Origin: Pseudomonas sp. MWU15-20650
GTDB lineage: Bacteria > Pseudomonadota > Gammaproteobacteria > Pseudomonadales > Pseudomonadaceae
NCBI RefSeq assembly: GCF_023242475.1
Contig: NZ_JALJFG010000001.1
Span: forward strand, 124,001 to 188,000
DNA: 64,000 nt
Direction of reading: 5' to 3'
Shown here: positions 17,542-30,336 of the stretch, one piece after another
Layout of the letters: each line of letters opens with the position of its first letter
Position numbering within the stretch: position 1 is the stretch's first letter
The notes under the pieces: model-generated
Told to the model about the DNA's origin: nothing
The model's database searches: none
Seen by the model: the letters and a program-made list of their open reading frames with translations, nothing else
Made by a program: the position numbers and the translations under genes

Positions 17542-20500
17542 TTACTCCTCGTCACTAAGATAAAATGCTGCGGTTGGTTCCACTTCGCGCAAAGATCCTG
17601 GCGTTGTCCATTGGCCTTCGTTATCCGTTCCCGATGTTTTAAGTAATACGCGGGAGTTATTTGGGGGGCGTTCACCACTTTTCAGCCAGGAATAGCGCAA
17701 AAGATCATCGGCGTAGTGCGCCCAATCATCGCGGCTCGACATCAGTCGATCGTTTACCAATTTGGCGTTTTTCTTACCCACCAAATCTGCCGCGCGCAGG
17801 GTGATATTAGTGATCATGAGATCTGTGCAGGGCAAAGCCGGATCAAAATTTTGGGCCTGAACTTCGCGAGCCATGTTTTGCCCACCCAAGCGCTGCATGG
17901 CAGCAAAGGCACCAAGTAAGCCTCTATCCAAAGCTCGTGACGAAAAAGGTGTGACGCTAATGGCCTCAACGTATCGATAAAGCGCCGCATGGTAAGCTCG
18001 GAAATGTTCGTAGTGAGAAAGATCACGCGTACCAAGCCAGTTGTACATAGTGATCACCAAACCAGGATGCTTTCGGCCCACCCGACTGGTAGCTTGGATA
18101 TATTCGGAGGTACTTTTAGGTTGGCCTGTAACAACCATCAAGCCGAGTCGATCGATATCCACGCCTACGGAAATCATGTTGGTGGCTAGCAGAACATCGA
18201 CGGGGTACTGCTTGTCTTTTTCGCGCGGGAATTTGTTATCAAGCCTTTTTAACAAGCCGGGAATTCGCCAAGAATCGAGTCGACTGGTCAGCTCATCTGG
18301 GTCATTGATATAACGCTGAGGAAAGCCTCTTTGGTGAGCTAAATAACGAAGACGTTTTTTTATGTCGTCTTCAACCAGTCGGCGTGCACCACCTAGTGCG
18401 CGAAGGCTATTGAAATAGCCGACAACCGTAGCGTAGGGATCTGCCGCTTCATGGTCACGGGTGATTTCCGCCTCACCGGCCGCCAGCAGCGCTGCATATA
18501 CGCGAACGAGCAAGGTTTTGGTACTGGAGCCTGGCGCGTTCAAACCCACATACAATCGACCGGCAGTCTTATCGTCGTCCTCTTTGATATCCTGCTCTTT
18601 GGCAAAGAAGGAATCTTTGGATGACAAACCACTCGCCGGGAAGATAGCCAGATCGCGGTTATAGAGTTGGCGAATTTGCTCGCGAGCGCGGCGTATTGTG
18701 GCAGTGGAGGCAATGATCTTTGCTGGAACTGAGACCCCAGTTTCGGTTTCAATGCGCGTTAAAAAATCAACGGCTGTTTCATATAGGCCGACCATGGTAC
18801 CAAGTGGGCCGGAAATCAGATGTAGTTCGTCCTGAATGATCAATTCTGGCGGCACTAAACGGCGTGCTGGTTGACCGTCTTTTACCATTCGTTGATTGGG
18901 TTTTTCGCCGTGAGCTGGCGTCAGGTGCCCGTAGGTTGGGCTGTATCTATCTCGTAATCCGAATAGTGCCTGCGTTTCGCCCTTGAATGGCATGCGGGCA
19001 AATTTGTCCACCGTGGCGATAACCAATGATGGACATTCGCGATAAATTTCATCATCGACCACGACTACCGGTAGACCTTGGTCGTTAGAACGGCGGGCAC
19101 AAAATTCACATTTCGGATTGGGGCAGCGAACGAGCGTTCTTAACCTAGCGTTATCGAAATCGTAAGTCTGGTTTTCCGGCTTTCCTTGAGGGGTTACCAA
19201 TGAGGTGCCGCAACGGGGGCAAGAAACTAACTGTACCGGACTACCGTCACGTGGTTTCTTGCCTTCTTCCAAATCTTCCAGCGCCTTGCCAGATGCTTTG
19301 GCGTCATTGGGCGTTGTAGCTTTCCCGACCCATAGGCCAATTTTGAAAGGTTCGTAGCCCCACTTGCCAGGGTCACTTTTGCGTACCAACTCACAGGCGC
19401 AGATCAACGCGGTCGCACGTTGAAATTGCTGCACCGTCAGCAGACGCAGTGTATAACGCATGATAATGGTTACGCCGGCGCTAGAATCAAGACCATTTAC
19501 GTCGCCGCGCAAACGTCGATACGCCAATGTGAACGCTGCTAAGCCGAGATAGGCTTCCGTTTTACCGCCACCTGTTGGGAACCACAGCAGATCAACAAGT
19601 TTTCGATCTGACGCAATCTTTTCACCCGTTTTAGGCTTGTTCACCATGCTCGCAATATTGAGCAAAATGAAGCCCATTTGAAATGGTCGCCACGTACGGT
19701 TGTTTGGCATATCAAAGTCAGCAGGCGCTCCGACAATTTGCCCTTCGTCTCGATTTCTGCCCGCCCAAATGGCGTGAATGCGCTGATCCCACATAACGTG
19801 GTTGGCAAACAAAAATGCTTCAAAGGCCTTCGATTCATTTTTGATGAGTTCCAAACCTTCGCGCATTCGTCGAGCAGCGTCTTCGCACGCTTCTATGAGA
19901 ACTGTTGCAGTATCCCGGTTCTCCGGTGTGGAAATAAAGGGCGCGTTTTTTGCCTCTTGTTTTCTATCTGTAATCCATTGGTCATAAGCTGAGACCAGCG
20001 GTTCGATAGCGTTGAATACGTCGGTAGGGGAGGTGCACCTGCTCAGTTGCCACATATCCAGATTCAGATCGGGGATATCTCCACTTTGAGCGATTAGGCT
20101 TGGCACTTCGGAGTTGGGGATAAAATCGGTAAATAGGACGCTGGCACGATCACGCGTAGCGTTCACCCCGTCCCAGCCAGCGGCTACTCCATGGCCAGTT
20201 GCGAATTCTTTCGCATCGCGATAGAGCATGTTGGCCGTAGTAATTTCTAGGTCTTTTGAAATTTCCTTATCAAAATCCTTAGCTACAAATATGGGGTTTT
20301 TTTCAGCTGAAAACAGTTCTAGTTTAGGTTGCATCAACCATTGCTGATCTTTTGCCCTATCGGAATCTTCACCTTTTGGTCGCCTGTTAACTAGGAACAG
20401 ACTAATTGCTTTGGCCCCATCGATATGGTGAACGACTCCTTCGAGGAATACTTGAGCGTCTCCATCGCCATTCTCCCCAGGCCCTCGGAAACCTTCCGGT

Positions 20501-20973
20501 GTAATGATTATAGAGGCTGGAGCAATGGACTTAGATAGGGCGATTGGCTTGAGTTTGCCGATTGTGTTAACAGGGATGGTCTCTACTAAAACTGACCTCT
20601 GGTAACGCTTCCAATAGGTTCCACCTTCGGACTCATCCTTTTCGCGTCTGTAGTCGCCCCACGAAGCCCTGGCATTAATTGTTTGAGTATCTTGGGATAT
20701 GAGGAATGAGAGCCCCATGGAGGAAGGGCTAAAGCCCCCAATGAGCGGTGGTTGAGGCTCGTATTCACCGCCTTCATCATCATCGTTCCCGGCAGCAATC
20801 TGGTCGCGCTCCAGTTCTGGAATCTCTGACTTCAAAGGTGCCAGCCGTCCAACAACATAACGGGTGGTAGGAAATTCAGTGATTACCTCATCCGTAGAAG
20901 TGGGGCCCATTAACTCACGCTCAAGTGCTTCGAGAATTCGTGAGCGCGACTCTCGTTTGCTGCTATCTGGCAT
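17542..20973 (-). CDS. drmA: DISARM DrmA, superfamily 2 helicase
   Basis: DrmA is the core helicase of DISARM. The ATG at 20,973 (MPDSSKRESRSRI) has AGAAGGA ten bases upstream and overlaps the drmMII stop by 11 bases; the longer frame to 21,048 lacks such support. The product is about 1,143 aa. Motif I is FPTGGGKTEAYL near residue 465, the DEAH-type box is QDELH near 715, and the C-terminal lobe has LLATNMISVGVDIDRLG and QATSRVGR near 960. A zinc-like insertion (SCPRCG...CPNPKCEFCA) lies between the lobes. It works with DrmB. The sequence looks intact and active. Confidence 0.9.
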   Translation of the reverse strand: MPDSSKRESRSRILEALERELMGPTSTDEVITEFPTTRYVVGRLAPLKSEIPELERDQIAAGNDDDEGGEYEPQPPLIGGFSPSSMGLSFLISQDTQTINARASWGDYRREKDESEGGTYWKRYQRSVLVETIPVNTIGKLKPIALSKSIAPASIIITPEGFRGPGENGDGDAQVFLEGVVHHIDGAKAISLFLVNRRPKGEDSDRAKDQQWLMQPKLELFSAEKNPIFVAKDFDKEISKDLEITTANMLYRDAKEFATGHGVAAGWDGVNATRDRASVLFTDFIPNSEVPSLIAQSGDIPDLNLDMWQLSRCTSPTDVFNAIEPLVSAYDQWITDRKQEAKNAPFISTPENRDTATVLIEACEDAARRMREGLELIKNESKAFEAFLFANHVMWDQRIHAIWAGRNRDEGQIVGAPADFDMPNNRTWRPFQMGFILLNIASMVNKPKTGEKIASDRKLVDLLWFPTGGGKTEAYLGLAAFTLAYRRLRGDVNGLDSSAGVTIIMRYTLRLLTVQQFQRATALICACELVRKSDPGKWGYEPFKIGLWVGKATTPNDAKASGKALEDLEEGKKPRDGSPVQLVSCPRCGTSLVTPQGKPENQTYDFDNARLRTLVRCPNPKCEFCARRSNDQGLPVVVVDDEIYRECPSLVIATVDKFARMPFKGETQALFGLRDRYSPTYGHLTPAHGEKPNQRMVKDGQPARRLVPPELIIQDELHLISGPLGTMVGLYETAVDFLTRIETETGVSVPAKIIASTATIRRAREQIRQLYNRDLAIFPASGLSSKDSFFAKEQDIKEDDDKTAGRLYVGLNAPGSSTKTLLVRVYAALLAAGEAEITRDHEAADPYATVVGYFNSLRALGGARRLVEDDIKKRLRYLAHQRGFPQRYINDPDELTSRLDSWRIPGLLKRLDNKFPREKDKQYPVDVLLATNMISVGVDIDRLGLMVVTGQPKSTSEYIQATSRVGRKHPGLVITMYNWLGTRDLSHYEHFRAYHAALYRYVEAISVTPFSSRALDRGLLGAFAAMQRLGGQNMAREVQAQNFDPALPCTDLMITNITLRAADLVGKKNAKLVNDRLMSSRDDWAHYADDLLRYSWLKSGERPPNNSRVLLKTSGTDNEGQWTTPGSLREVEPTAAFYLSDEE

Positions 20974-22213
20974 GGACGTGTTCCTTCTGTTCGCGTTTTT
21001 GTGCTCCAGGACCTTTCCCTGTTCCGGGGTGGGCATCGTGAGCGCCACTTAATGACAAATATTTTTTCGGTACCGATTTTGGCTTTTCCGGTGATGGACA
21101 GTCAGTCCTTTTTTCAGGAATGAGCTTTAGCTTTCTACGAACTCGCTCCCCGAGAAGTTGACTCCGTATTTCCAATCCAAAAAGCTCCCCAATCGCCGGA
21201 GGGACCGCATTGCCGATCTGGATGTGAGCGGCACGTCGATCGCCTGCAAACATGTAGTCATCTGGGAAGGTTTGGATTCGGGCGAGTTCACGAACCGACA
21301 GCAATCTTCCTTGCCAGTGAAAAGGGCCTGTTGCAGGGCCAGGCTGAGCCTGAATCGTCCAGCTTGGCTTATCTTTGGCTAGCTTTAGAAGAAACGACCA
21401 AAACCGTGTTCGCCAACCAAACAGCGGTAATCCCCCCATCTTTTCTGTGTGCCACAGGTAGTTTTGCCCTTCGGGTATTGTTGGCAGTAGATCAGCCCAT
21501 TTTCCTGAGGGTTTAACATCATCAGGCCAAATATCAACGTCCAGGTCGCCAATCGCATCCCACGATGTTAAATAGGGTAAGCCTTTACCCTGAGATTTTT
21601 CAGGATCGAAATGTGTGGGCGCTGGAGGATTGAAGTGCATACCATCCCTACTAGCAAGAATGAATACACGCTCCCTTGATTGAGGTACTCCATAATCAGC
21701 GGCATTCACTGTAATTACATGAGGTTTGTAGTTGGTTTTCTTTGCTCTATTGATATTGTTTAGTTCATTTATCAAAAGCTGTAAACCTTCATCCTTCTCT
21801 GAGAAGGCTATACCTTTGACATTTTCAAGCAAAATAACTTCCGGTTGAGCTTCACGGACGATATCTAAATAGGCTTTTAACGTTCTAGCTCGTGGATCCG
21901 TCAGACGATCTGTATCCCCTGTTGCCCAATATCCGGACTTAGAGAAAGGTTGGCATGGCGGCCCGCCAGCGAGGAGGGTGAGTTCTCTAGGCTTAAGATT
22001 TGCTTGTTTTAGCAATTCGCTAGGTGTTAATGCGTGGATATCGCCAGGACAAGCTATTTTCCATTTTGGATGATTTAAGGTAAGCGTCTGTTGAGCAATT
22101 TCGTCGATTTCCACACATAATTTGTTGGTAAATCCGGCCGCGCTCAATCCAAGATCCAGCCCACCTGCTCCACTGAAGAGAGAAATCATTGTTTTCGTTG
22201 GTTTGCTACTCAC
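20963..22213 (-). CDS. drmMII: DISARM-associated DrmMII, cytosine-C5 DNA methyltransferase
   Basis: The 416-residue protein is a Dcm-type methylase. Motif I is SLFSGAGGLDLGL (about 11-23), motif IV is GGPPCQPFS with catalytic C87, motif VI is ENVKG, motif VIII is PQSRERVFIL, and motifs IX/X are RELARIQTFPDDY and QIGNAVPP. The variable region between about 220 and 310 should set the recognition site. It is the first gene of the leftward operon and overlaps drmA, so it is part of the DISARM locus rather than an orphan. A GTG at 22,213 is used as start, with only a weak Shine-Dalgarno; an ATG at 22,189 is possible. A C5 methylase is the class 2 marker, yet drmD/drmMI of class 1 are present too. 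Confidence 0.88.
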   Translation of the reverse strand: MSSKPTKTMISLFSGAGGLDLGLSAAGFTNKLCVEIDEIAQQTLTLNHPKWKIACPGDIHALTPSELLKQANLKPRELTLLAGGPPCQPFSKSGYWATGDTDRLTDPRARTLKAYLDIVREAQPEVILLENVKGIAFSEKDEGLQLLINELNNINRAKKTNYKPHVITVNAADYGVPQSRERVFILASRDGMHFNPPAPTHFDPEKSQGKGLPYLTSWDAIGDLDVDIWPDDVKPSGKWADLLPTIPEGQNYLWHTEKMGGLPLFGWRTRFWSFLLKLAKDKPSWTIQAQPGPATGPFHWQGRLLSVRELARIQTFPDDYMFAGDRRAAHIQIGNAVPPAIGELFGLEIRSQLLGERVRRKLKLIPEKRTDCPSPEKPKSVPKKYLSLSGAHDAHPGTGKGPGAQKREQKEHVHAR

Positions 22214-22654
22214 ACCTTATTCTCACTGTTTTGTATTCGAGCAACTCGCCCCCACAGAAACTGATAGATATGGGTGCGAGAGAGAGCTACCGGTGACGCT
22301 GTGCGGTAAACCTAACAAACCGCGCCTATCAAATTACAGAAGCTACGAGAAGCATTGCTTCAATCCAAGCGAAGGTGTGGCCCGGTGCTTCTAGAGCCCA
22401 GCAGCTTCTGGTACTACCCTTGAGTGACTTTGTACATTTTCCGAAGCATTTACCAATGTGTCTGGATCGCGGTATTTCCGATTCGTCTGTTGCTGAGCCA
22501 ACCCTTTGAGCGAAAGTCCTGACGCATATCTTCCCACTGAGGCTTGGCAACTCACCATCTGCTCGACCTTAAGCATGGTCGCCCTGGGCAGGATCACCCT
22601 GGTCTATTCCATTCGAGGGAATGACGATCATTGGGCCATATTTATAGATCAATA
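22214..22654. other. Island-core junction region with a possible H-NS-like gene fragment
   Basis: This 440-base region lies between drmMII and the gyrB terminator. It must contain the drmMII promoter and the right boundary of the island. On the minus strand a short open frame (22,597 to 22,391) contains TNRKYRDPDT, which resembles the KYRDP element at the start of the H-NS family DNA-binding domain. In another frame nearby stands CWALEAPGHTFAWIEA, which could be a decayed version of the W...GRG...W part. The match is weak and the fragment would be non-functional. No clear terminal inverted repeat was found. Confidence 0.3.
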
Positions 22655-22659
22655 CATAG

Positions 22660-22688
22660 AAAAACCCCGGCACGAGGCCGGGGGTTTT
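22660..22688 (-). terminator. gyrB rho-independent terminator
   Basis: CCCCGGC (22,665-22,671), loop ACGAG and GCCGGGG (22,677-22,683) form a strong 7-bp stem. On the leftward gyrB transcript it is followed by a run of U from AAAAA at 22,660-22,664; a T-run on the other side makes it potentially bidirectional. It is intact, so the island has inserted beyond it without damaging gyrB expression. Confidence 0.85.
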
Positions 22689-22748
22689 CATTAGAGAGCG
22701 ACAATAACCCGCCCACTCGCGACACTTAATGTGCCCATCGACACCTGA

Positions 22749-26274
<3,526 letters not shown>

Positions 26275-26294
26275 CTAGCTTCTGCTGAGCATGA

Positions 26295-27398
26295 TTACAG
26301 GCGCATCGGCATGACAACATAAGCCGAGTCGTCGTTGTCGGATTCTTGCACCAGGGCGCTGCTGTTGGAGTCAGACAGAATCAGGCGAACCTGTTCGGTG
26401 GTCATCACACCCAGCACGTCCAACAGGTAGCTCACGTTAAAGCCGATCTCCAGCGAACCGCCGTTGTAGTCGACGCCCACTTCTTCTTCCGCCTCTTCCT
26501 GCTCCGGGTTGTTGGCCTGGATTTTCAGTTGACCGTTGGCCAGTTGCAGGCGAATACCGCGGTACTTTTCGTTCGACAGAATCGCGGTACGGCTGAATGC
26601 TTCACGCAGGGCTTGACGATCGCCGATCACCAACTTGTCGCCACCTTTGGGCAACACACGCTCGTAATCCGGGAACTTACCGTCAACCAGCTTGGAGGTG
26701 AACGTGAATTCGCCAGTGGTTGCGCGAATATGGTGCTGACCCAGGACGATACTGACGTTACCGTCCGGCTCGGTGAGCAAACGCGCCAACTCAAGGATGC
26801 CTTTACGTGGAACGATGACCTGGTGGCGGTCAGGCTGGCCAATATCGGCGCGCATCGAGCACATCGCCAGACGGTGACCGTCGGTGGCGACAGCACGGAT
26901 GATGCCTTCCGATACTTCCAGCAGCATACCGTTGAGGTAGTAACGCACGTCTTGCTGGGCCATAGCGAAGCTGGTGCGCTCGATCAAGCGACGCAGCTTG
27001 CTTTGCTCCAGGCTGCACGTCAGCGAGCCTGGGCCTTCTTCCACGGTAGGGAAATCATTGGCCGGCAAGGTGGACAAGGTGAAACGGCTGCGACCTGCCT
27101 TGACCACCAGCTTCTGCTCATCGACCTTGATGTCGATCAGCGCGTCATTCGGCAGGCTTTTGCAGATGTCCATCAGCTTGCGCGCCGGCACGGTGATCTC
27201 ACCCGGTTCAGCGGGCTCTTCGAGCTGTACACGCCCAACCAGCTCGACTTCCAGGTCGGTACCGGTCAAGGACAACTGCTGGCCTTCGACCACCAGTAAT
27301 ACGTTGGAAAGCACCGGCAAGGTCTGTCGGCGCTCGACGACGCCTGCGACCAGTTGCAGGGGTTTCAACAGGGCTTCGCGTTGAATGGTGAAATGCAT
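26295..27398 (-). CDS. dnaN: DNA polymerase III sliding clamp, beta subunit
   Basis: DnaN forms the ring-shaped dimer that tethers polymerase III to DNA and recruits many repair proteins. The 367-residue length is exact for the family, with three repeated clamp folds. The N-terminus MHFTIQREALLKPLQLVAGV and the C-terminus SAYVVMPMRL are typical; the conserved tail MPMRL takes part in the partner-binding pocket. It follows dnaA by 38 bases and precedes recF by 20, and is probably co-transcribed from the dnaA promoter region. Confidence 0.98.
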   Translation of the reverse strand: MHFTIQREALLKPLQLVAGVVERRQTLPVLSNVLLVVEGQQLSLTGTDLEVELVGRVQLEEPAEPGEITVPARKLMDICKSLPNDALIDIKVDEQKLVVKAGRSRFTLSTLPANDFPTVEEGPGSLTCSLEQSKLRRLIERTSFAMAQQDVRYYLNGMLLEVSEGIIRAVATDGHRLAMCSMRADIGQPDRHQVIVPRKGILELARLLTEPDGNVSIVLGQHHIRATTGEFTFTSKLVDGKFPDYERVLPKGGDKLVIGDRQALREAFSRTAILSNEKYRGIRLQLANGQLKIQANNPEQEEAEEEVGVDYNGGSLEIGFNVSYLLDVLGVMTTEQVRLILSDSNSSALVQESDNDDSAYVVMPMRL

Positions 27399-27436
27399 GG
27401 TCTAGTCCCTTGCCTTAATAAGCTGCGCTGGTGTCA

Positions 27437-28954
27437 TCACGTAGTCAGTGTACGCAGCAGGTTCTTGTAGTCCTCGCGAATATCCGCGTCGGATTCCTTA
27501 AGTTCGTTGATCTTGCGGCATGCGTGCAAGACCGTGGTGTGGTCGCGACCGCCAAACACATCACCGATTTCCGGCAGGCTGTGGTTGGTCAGCTCTTTGG
27601 AAAGCGCCATGGCCACCTGACGGGGACGTGCTACCGAACGCGAACGACGCTTGGACAGCAGGTCGGAAATCTTGATCTTGTAGTACTCGGCTACGGTGCG
27701 CTGGATGTTATCCACACTCACCAGTTTGTCCTGCAGTGCCAACAAGTCTTTCAGGGATTCACGAATCAACTCGATGGTGATGTCGCGACCCATGAAGTGC
27801 GAGTGCGCGATGACCCGCTTGAGCGCACCTTCCAGCTCTCGCACGTTGGAGCGAATGCGTTGGGCAATAAAGAACGCGGCGTCGTGAGGCAGATCGACTT
27901 TCGCCTGGTCGGCCTTTTTCATCAGGATCGCAACTCGGGTTTCCAGCTCCGGCGGCTCTACCGCAACGGTCAGGCCCCAACCGAAACGCGACTTCAAGCG
28001 CTCTTCCAGACCTTCGATTTCCTTCGGGTAACGGTCACTGGTCAAGATGACCTGCTGGCCGCCTTCGAGCAGGGCGTTGAAGGTATGGAAAAACTCTTCC
28101 TGAGAGCGTTCCTTGCGGGCGAAGAATTGAATGTCATCGATCAGCAAGGCATCAACGGAGCGGTAGAAACGCTTGAACTCATTGATTGCATTGAGCTGCA
28201 GGGCCTTGACCATGTCAGCCACGAAGCGCTCCGAATGCAGGTATACAACCTTGGCATTAGGGTTCTTCTTTAATAGGTGGTTACCCACAGCGTGCATCAA
28301 GTGCGTCTTACCCAAACCCACACCACCATAAAGGAAGAGTGGGTTGTAACCATGCTTGGGGTTATCGGCGACTTGCCAGGCGGCCGCACGCGCCAACTGG
28401 TTGGATTTACCTTCGACAAAGTTTTCAAAGGTAAAGGTGCGGTTCAGGTAACTGGTGTGCTTGAGCGCCCCTTCAACCTGCACGGTGCGCTGTTCAGCGC
28501 GTACCGGTGCTTGCTGGGAGCTGGCCCCCGCCATGGGGTCGAAGCTGTCGCGGGACGGCTCTTCATTCTCCGGGGCGTTTTTTTGCGCAGCGGATTTGGA
28601 TGGCGCCGGCGCAGGAGCAGGCGACGCAGCAACCGGAGCCGCTGCAGCCTGGGCTTGCGAGGCCGCGGCAGCCAAAGGCGCATTCGGCGCAGCACGAGGT
28701 GCCGAGCTACGTTTGCTGCCTATTAATAAGGAAAGCACGGGCGCGAGGCCATTACCGTGTTCATCGAGCAATTCGAGAACGCGGCTGAGGTATTTCTCGT
28801 TGACCCAGTCAAGAACAAAACGATTAGGCGCGTAGACACGCAACTCGTCGCCTTCGGCTTCGACCTGTAGCGGACGGATCCAGGTGTTGAATTGCTGGGC
28901 AGGCAGCTCATCGCGCAAAAGCTCCACGCACTGCTGCCAAAGTTCCACTGACAC
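27437..28954 (-). CDS. dnaA: Chromosomal replication initiator DnaA
   Basis: DnaA binds DnaA boxes and opens oriC. The 505-residue protein has domain I at the N-terminus ([20 protein letters not shown]), then a long alanine- and proline-rich linker (about 80-160), the AAA+ domain ([25 protein letters not shown]) and the C-terminal helix-turn-helix with the signature [15 protein letters not shown]. It is transcribed leftward away from the origin region at 28,955-29,450. One perfect DnaA box lies inside its own coding sequence at 27,708-27,716. Confidence 0.98.
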   Translation of the reverse strand: MSVELWQQCVELLRDELPAQQFNTWIRPLQVEAEGDELRVYAPNRFVLDWVNEKYLSRVLELLDEHGNGLAPVLSLLIGSKRSSAPRAAPNAPLAAAASQAQAAAAPVAASPAPAPAPSKSAAQKNAPENEEPSRDSFDPMAGASSQQAPVRAEQRTVQVEGALKHTSYLNRTFTFENFVEGKSNQLARAAAWQVADNPKHGYNPLFLYGGVGLGKTHLMHAVGNHLLKKNPNAKVVYLHSERFVADMVKALQLNAINEFKRFYRSVDALLIDDIQFFARKERSQEEFFHTFNALLEGGQQVILTSDRYPKEIEGLEERLKSRFGWGLTVAVEPPELETRVAILMKKADQAKVDLPHDAAFFIAQRIRSNVRELEGALKRVIAHSHFMGRDITIELIRESLKDLLALQDKLVSVDNIQRTVAEYYKIKISDLLSKRRSRSVARPRQVAMALSKELTNHSLPEIGDVFGGRDHTTVLHACRKINELKESDADIREDYKNLLRTLTT

Positions 28955-29450
28955 GGATATCCCCTAAGTTGAAAGCCGGTGAGGCAAAAACAGCCGCCAT
29001 TGTAGCGGCCAGCCGCCCACTTATCCACATGTAGGTTGCTCACAGGCCACCCAAAATCAATGCCTTAACCACAAAAAAGGCGACCAATGGTCTGTGCATA
29101 AGGTCTGTGGATAAGCGTACCTAAGCTCGTTGTACAAGTGGGCTCGAAAGTCTGTGGGTAACTGGCCTGTGGATAACATGCCATTCCACACACAGCTTAT
29201 CCGACAGCGCAGCACAGGCAGAGCACTGCTTCTCCCCCGCTTTGTCATTCTCTGTACATCACGTAGAACAAGGGCTAAAGGTAGTTATCCACAGATGATC
29301 GCGTGCCTAGCTTTTATAAGCTTTACAGAAAAGCTTTAAATAACTTCCTTCTTTATTTTTATATCTATCGCATCGTCCTTGGAAGGCGGTCGACACGAAA
29401 AGGGCTCGTTACCCATAAAAGATCTAATTAAAGGAAAAGCTGGTTGGAAA
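28955..29450. other. Origin of replication oriC, dnaA-rpmH intergenic region
   Basis: This gene-free region has four perfect TTATCCACA DnaA boxes: 29,021-29,029 (+), 29,106-29,114 (-), 29,168-29,176 (-) and 29,285-29,293 (+). It also has the near-consensus boxes 29,093-29,101 (TTATGCACA, -) and 29,153-29,161 (TTACCCACA, -). An AT-rich segment from about 29,315 to 29,370 is the likely unwinding element, and GATC occurs at 29,298 and 29,421. Its position between dnaA and rpmH matches the known pseudomonad oriC. The dnaA promoter must also lie in the left part. Confidence 0.9.
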
Positions 29451-29479
29451 TTGACCTAGAGGCTTGCTTTCTCTAGAAT
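29451..29479 (+). promoter_or_regulatory. rpmH promoter
   Basis: TTGACC (29,451-29,456), a 17-base spacer and TAGAAT (29,474-29,479) form a strong sigma-70 promoter about 60 bases before rpmH. It should drive rpmH-rnpA-yidD-yidC. Confidence 0.75.
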
Positions 29480-29540
29480 CGCCGGTCTCTTAAAACGGGG
29501 GCCATTCCGGCCCGTTGTGGACGAACCAGGTAACAACGCC

Positions 29541-29675
29541 ATGAAACGTACTTTCCAACCAAGCACCATCAAACGCGCCCGTACCCACGGCTTCCGTGCT
29601 CGCATGGCTACCAAGAACGGCCGTGCTGTCCTGTCGCGTCGCCGCGCCAAAGGTCGTGCGCGTCTGGCAGTTTGA
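29541..29675 (+). CDS. rpmH: 50S ribosomal protein L34
   Basis: This 44-residue, very basic protein begins [19 protein letters not shown] and ends ARLAV, which is exactly the L34 family pattern and length. It is a component of the large ribosomal subunit. It starts the rightward operon at the origin and is followed 13 bases later by rnpA, as in nearly all bacteria. Confidence 0.98.
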   Translation: MKRTFQPSTIKRARTHGFRARMATKNGRAVLSRRRAKGRARLAV

Positions 29676-29688
29676 TAATCCGGTACTG

Positions 29689-30096
29689 GTGGTGAGTCAG
29701 GACTTCAGTCGGGAAAAGCGTCTGCTAACCCCCCGACACTTCAAGGCAGTCTTTGACTCCCCCACCGGCAAGGTTCCGGGGAAAAATCTCCTGCTCCTTG
29801 CGCGTAACAACGATCTTGATCACCCACGTCTAGGGTTGGTGATTGGCAAGAAGAGCGTAAAGCTCTCCGTTGAGCGCAATCGCCTCAAGCGTCTGATGCG
29901 CGAATCGTTTCGCCTCCACCAGGACACTCTGGTTGGTTGGGATATTGTTATCGTCGCGCGCAAAGGCTTGGGGGATGTAGAAAACCCCGAATTGATTCAG
30001 CATTTCGGCAAGCTCTGGAAACGTTTGGCGCGTACCAACAAGCCAACACCAGCAGTCAGCACCGAAACTGTAGGGGTAGACAGCACCGATGCGTAA
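29689..30096 (+). CDS. rnpA: Ribonuclease P protein component
   Basis: RnpA is the protein partner of the M1 RNA in RNase P, which matures tRNA 5' ends. I start it at the first of two adjacent GTG codons (29,689), giving [20 protein letters not shown], which matches the pseudomonad N-terminus; the open frame back to 29,596 overlaps rpmH and is not used. The product is 135 aa. The RNA-binding RNR motif is present as [15 protein letters not shown] near residues 65-80. The last 8 bases overlap yidD. Confidence 0.95.
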   Translation: MVSQDFSREKRLLTPRHFKAVFDSPTGKVPGKNLLLLARNNDLDHPRLGLVIGKKSVKLSVERNRLKRLMRESFRLHQDTLVGWDIVIVARKGLGDVENPELIQHFGKLWKRLARTNKPTPAVSTETVGVDSTDA

Positions 30097-30334
30097 ACTG
30101 GCCCTCGTTCCGATCCAGTTTTACCGTTATGCCATTAGTCCTCTGATGGCCAACCACTGTCGTTTCTACCCCAGTTGTTCCTGCTACGCGTTAGAGGCCA
30201 TAGAAAATCATGGTCTTCTGCGCGGTGGCTGGCTGACCTTTCGTCGTTTAGGTCGCTGTCATCCGTGGAATCCCGGTGGTTATGACCCGGTTCCACCTAT
30301 CCCTACCTCCCGTTCTTCTTCGATGGCCGAGTAA
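30089..30334 (+). CDS. yidD: Membrane protein insertion efficiency factor YidD
   Basis: YidD is a small inner-membrane-associated protein that helps YidC insert membrane proteins. The 81-residue sequence has the family core [20 protein letters not shown], then [12 protein letters not shown] and [17 protein letters not shown]. It overlaps rnpA by 8 bases and ends two bases before yidC, so all three are translated from one message. Confidence 0.96.
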   Translation: MRKLALVPIQFYRYAISPLMANHCRFYPSCSCYALEAIENHGLLRGGWLTFRRLGRCHPWNPGGYDPVPPIPTSRSSSMAE

Positions 30335-30336
30335 TC

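Noticed and set aside
17538..17678. Longer drmB start that overlaps drmA by about 137 bases
   Set aside because: The ATG at 17,537 has a strong ribosome site and gives the expected N-terminus; the extension is the antisense-free shadow of the drmA end.
29191..29205. TTATCCGACA near the rpmH side of oriC as a DnaA box
   Set aside because: It breaks the essential CCACA core, so it was not counted.
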